From positions 1 to 64,000 of the forward strand of contig JADCEN010000018.1 in assembly GCA_020250175.1 (NCBI GenBank): a stretch of DNA of 64,000 bases, given 5' to 3'. This DNA is from Rhodobacter sp. (lineage in GTDB: Bacteria; Pseudomonadota; Alphaproteobacteria; Rhodobacterales; Rhodobacteraceae). The position numbers and the translations under genes were made by a program. This document shows, one piece after another, positions 63,201-64,000 of the stretch (position 1 is its first letter; every line of letters begins with the position of its first letter). The notes under the pieces were generated by a model. The model saw nothing but the letters and a program-made list of their open reading frames with translations, made no database searches and had not been told where the DNA came from.

Positions 63201-63515
63201 TTCCTGATGGTTGTCGGCCGGTCGGACGAGACGAACTGGAACACATGGATTGACAACCGACCGACCGAGATCACCGAAGAAATCCAACGAAGACTCGGAG
63301 TCACTCCTGACGGTAACTTCGGACCTGCAAGCTGGGCTGCGGCGGAACAGCTCGCGGCGGATTATCAGCGGTTCAACCGCAAGCCGCAGATCGACCAGAC
63401 CCTTGCCGATCTCGGGGACGAGGCCTCGGAAGACTACCGCCAAGCCCATGTCCGCCTGTCCCGCTTCGCACCCGAACAAATGTTGGAACGGATCATTAAA
63501 GCGATGTCACTGTGA
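60285..63515 (+). CDS. Exported trypsin-like, cysteine-paired Sel1-repeat protein with peptidoglycan-binding-like end
   Basis: The 1076-residue protein has a signal peptide at residues 1-25. Residues 26-235 look like a trypsin-fold domain: H55 in VLSVLHVLN and S181 in GAGISGSGIYY occupy the usual His and Ser contexts, while the Asp is not obvious. From about 260 to 870 there are helical, Sel1/TPR-like units, many opening with a cysteine pair (CGGIDKC, CPDQAVC, CPDDAGC, CDTRAEC, CADQAAC, CGDSIDC, CATSVAC). This recalls the disulfide-locked repeats of Helicobacter Hcp proteins. Near 1005-1040, RRLGVTPDGNFGPASWAAAE resembles a peptidoglycan-binding module. It is divergent from two exported or membrane partners. 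It could be a cell-wall-anchored sensor protease, but its activity is unproven. Confidence 0.65.
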   Translation: MSAVHSLILAVIWLFCLVSSGVVRAEQIHIQFGEDRGAGTVISHNGACVVLSVLHVLNPEKRGFRAYAVGQKAPESPNLEVLELPFGAQNHKYARLGQLTGWTDQSCPMSLTWVRDDAWTTILGGLARDTGFSGDLFLRVIDEPGFVDVPVRLQRSPMPDTFDFFIDPGTADTIPDGAGISGSGIYYAGAISARQGRLVGIVNGASTTSNAYTAIRIEPIVRALGLAVYDDGPDDSVAGQGNAPGVTADTVAASVPKSETECDRSAANPADPGRHPRSQGIVRDAIDIAKALRDCQIAYANHPASSRLAYQLGRVRAFDYLAAPEPTKFVAAVDTLNEALAAGHGHAIINLGDLLLRDLPECGGIDKCLASYMGSLDVLAEIDPTRAAIERGRMRVYGDHADRLCPDQAVCVAELAATYGAVPPGPGYSEAQAQIAFLVLHRGFQRDCPDDAGCRGFLRQALATRADEQIGWAARVLGDLYAANEAIPGGCDTRAECRTQAIAAWQQAGQLGDARAFKNLGDRAFGSDWLAAFACADQAACRKESYAYYVKAATQGVTEANRAVAWSLLYDPDATGCGDSIDCLRLARGFLLEEKFAETASGKSLLADAIRKYPNDMADLCGAEGCPKRMFDLYRRSSELGSGYGKFRIGETYEVDAELLADNPEAVTISGCATSVACLDNAIVWYQQSASSGRTSDLGNWLRALVTRAYNSDGDEAVIELNRDLAVWLDQVETLSGARVSDVDEEFLRLMSISRDADPPICDGFAARCEALRAAILSYASATDDADYVRDLDNALYCYDECDAGEIALMGRVAAAGSTFVLSDYDFLSHLNTRVCPFAQPVCPFADTNSFADNIRTADLSDLRDLEFKLDEGFVPPLATEQITAILAEKGSSVVQTMREVDRLVAIYQGDGGVADVPEDRARAAVDAFVARLQQGGRGDTLDSAALHLMFLDNHPVFQTLPAEVRVDLAMFFLMVVGRSDETNWNTWIDNRPTEITEEIQRRLGVTPDGNFGPASWAAAEQLAADYQRFNRKPQIDQTLADLGDEASEDYRQAHVRLSRFAPEQMLERIIKAMSL

Positions 63516-64000
63516 CCTCCACTTTGTGCACGCACCCGTGCTGCACCCGCGCACTTACACTACGCCGGAATGCTGTACATCATTGCAGTTATGATGGCGT
63601 AAGGCTGAGCTCAGGGACTTAGCCGCGCAATCCGCGCAGCCCCCTAAACGGGTCTTGTCAGAAGAACTTTGTGTAATGGGTAAAGGCGCGGTCGTTCAGC
63701 GGGCGCTGCGTTGCTCCTCTTGGCTTTGAGCCACGCAATCAATTAGGTCGGCCCTCTGAAATCTGTGTGACGCTTTTGTTGGGGGGCGTTCCGAGTTAAG
63801 CTCCGCTGTCCGCCCACGTCGTCGGTCGAACCGAAGACGGGCGGAATGTCGTCGGGAAAGCCGGGTGCACATTTGCGCCCTACTCGGCGCAAGACAAACC
63901 CGTCGTCATCATGCCACCATACTCGCGCTGCGAATCCCTGCCGCTCCTTGAAACCATGAACCTGTGAACCGGGCCGGGAACGCGCTCCGGTCGAGGCGGA
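63516..64000. other. Gene-free right margin
   Basis: No convincing gene is seen. Around 63649-63677 the DNA reads GGTCTTGTCAGAAGAACTTTG then TGTAATGG, which resembles an IS256-type terminus, but no transposase is present. The rest shows nothing I can support. Confidence 0.3.

Noticed and set aside
1-64000. CRISPR arrays, rRNA genes, known anti-phage defence systems or biosynthetic assembly lines
   Set aside because: I looked for regular repeats, rRNA motifs, nuclease/helicase defence sets and NRPS/PKS motifs and found none.

Overview
The window is GC-rich DNA with tightly packed operons, many ATGA-type start/stop overlaps and gene families typical of Alphaproteobacteria. The TPR regulator with its characteristic N-terminus, CuyA-, HpsN- and MttB-like enzymes, and the AlpA/DUF6362/ParB prophage genes together suggest a member of the Rhodobacteraceae (Paracoccus or Roseobacter type). 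That assignment is inferred from gene content, not from a marker gene.

Layout. (1) 1-12.7 kb looks like host backbone. A minus-strand envelope operon encodes a small membrane protein, an HlyD-type adaptor, a porin and a Ca2+/H+ exchanger whose 3' end is cut off by what looks like an insertion-sequence end. A TPR regulator follows. A plus-strand operon then encodes a small protein, a large PLP decarboxylase and two tandem AspT-type antiporters. (2) 13.1-57.3 kb is a putative genomic island. It is bounded by identical 47-bp direct repeats that match the 3' half of an initiator tRNA-Met, with a tyrosine integrase at the right end and matching ACGTCCAC arm-like repeats just inside both ends. (3) 57.4-64 kb is flanking DNA with an unknown cytoplasmic protein and a divergent set of exported or membrane proteins. 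The largest combines a trypsin-like domain, cysteine-paired Sel1-like repeats and a peptidoglycan-binding-like module.

The island carries two catabolic cargo blocks set into a decayed prophage-like element. Block 1 (14.7-32.5 kb) has two complete Dpp/Opp-type ABC importers, three amidohydrolases, a hydantoin/allantoin-type racemase, a flavin reductase and a GntR regulator, with three near-identical ATTGTATACAAT-type palindromes at its promoters. It looks like an uptake and hydrolysis module for a nitrogen heterocycle or amide. Block 2 (34.7-48.4 kb) has a LysR regulator, a CuyA-like L-cysteate sulfo-lyase, an Asp/Glu racemase, an HpsN-like (HisD-family) alcohol dehydrogenase, an MttB-family methyltransferase, a DMGDH-like demethylase and a third Dpp-type importer with a fused DppD-DppF ATPase. 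Read together, block 2 could import an N-methylated C3 aminosulfonate, demethylate it, oxidise its alcohol to cysteate, correct the stereochemistry and release sulfite, ammonia and pyruvate. I regard this as the strongest candidate for an undescribed pathway in the window.

The prophage backbone (AlpA, small proteins, J-protein-like, HTH replication-type protein, DUF6362, ParB, terminase-small-like) runs on the minus strand from 52.0 kb to 48.7 kb. It appears to resume at 32.9 kb, so block 2 seems to have split it. ParB has a premature amber codon, the gene after the terminase-small-like gene is reduced to 22 codons, and IS256- and IS5-type transposase remnants lie at the block edges. A lower-GC patch at 53.8-55.6 kb holds an S66 (LD-carboxypeptidase/MccF) peptidase and an XRE-type regulator, which suggests a separate origin.
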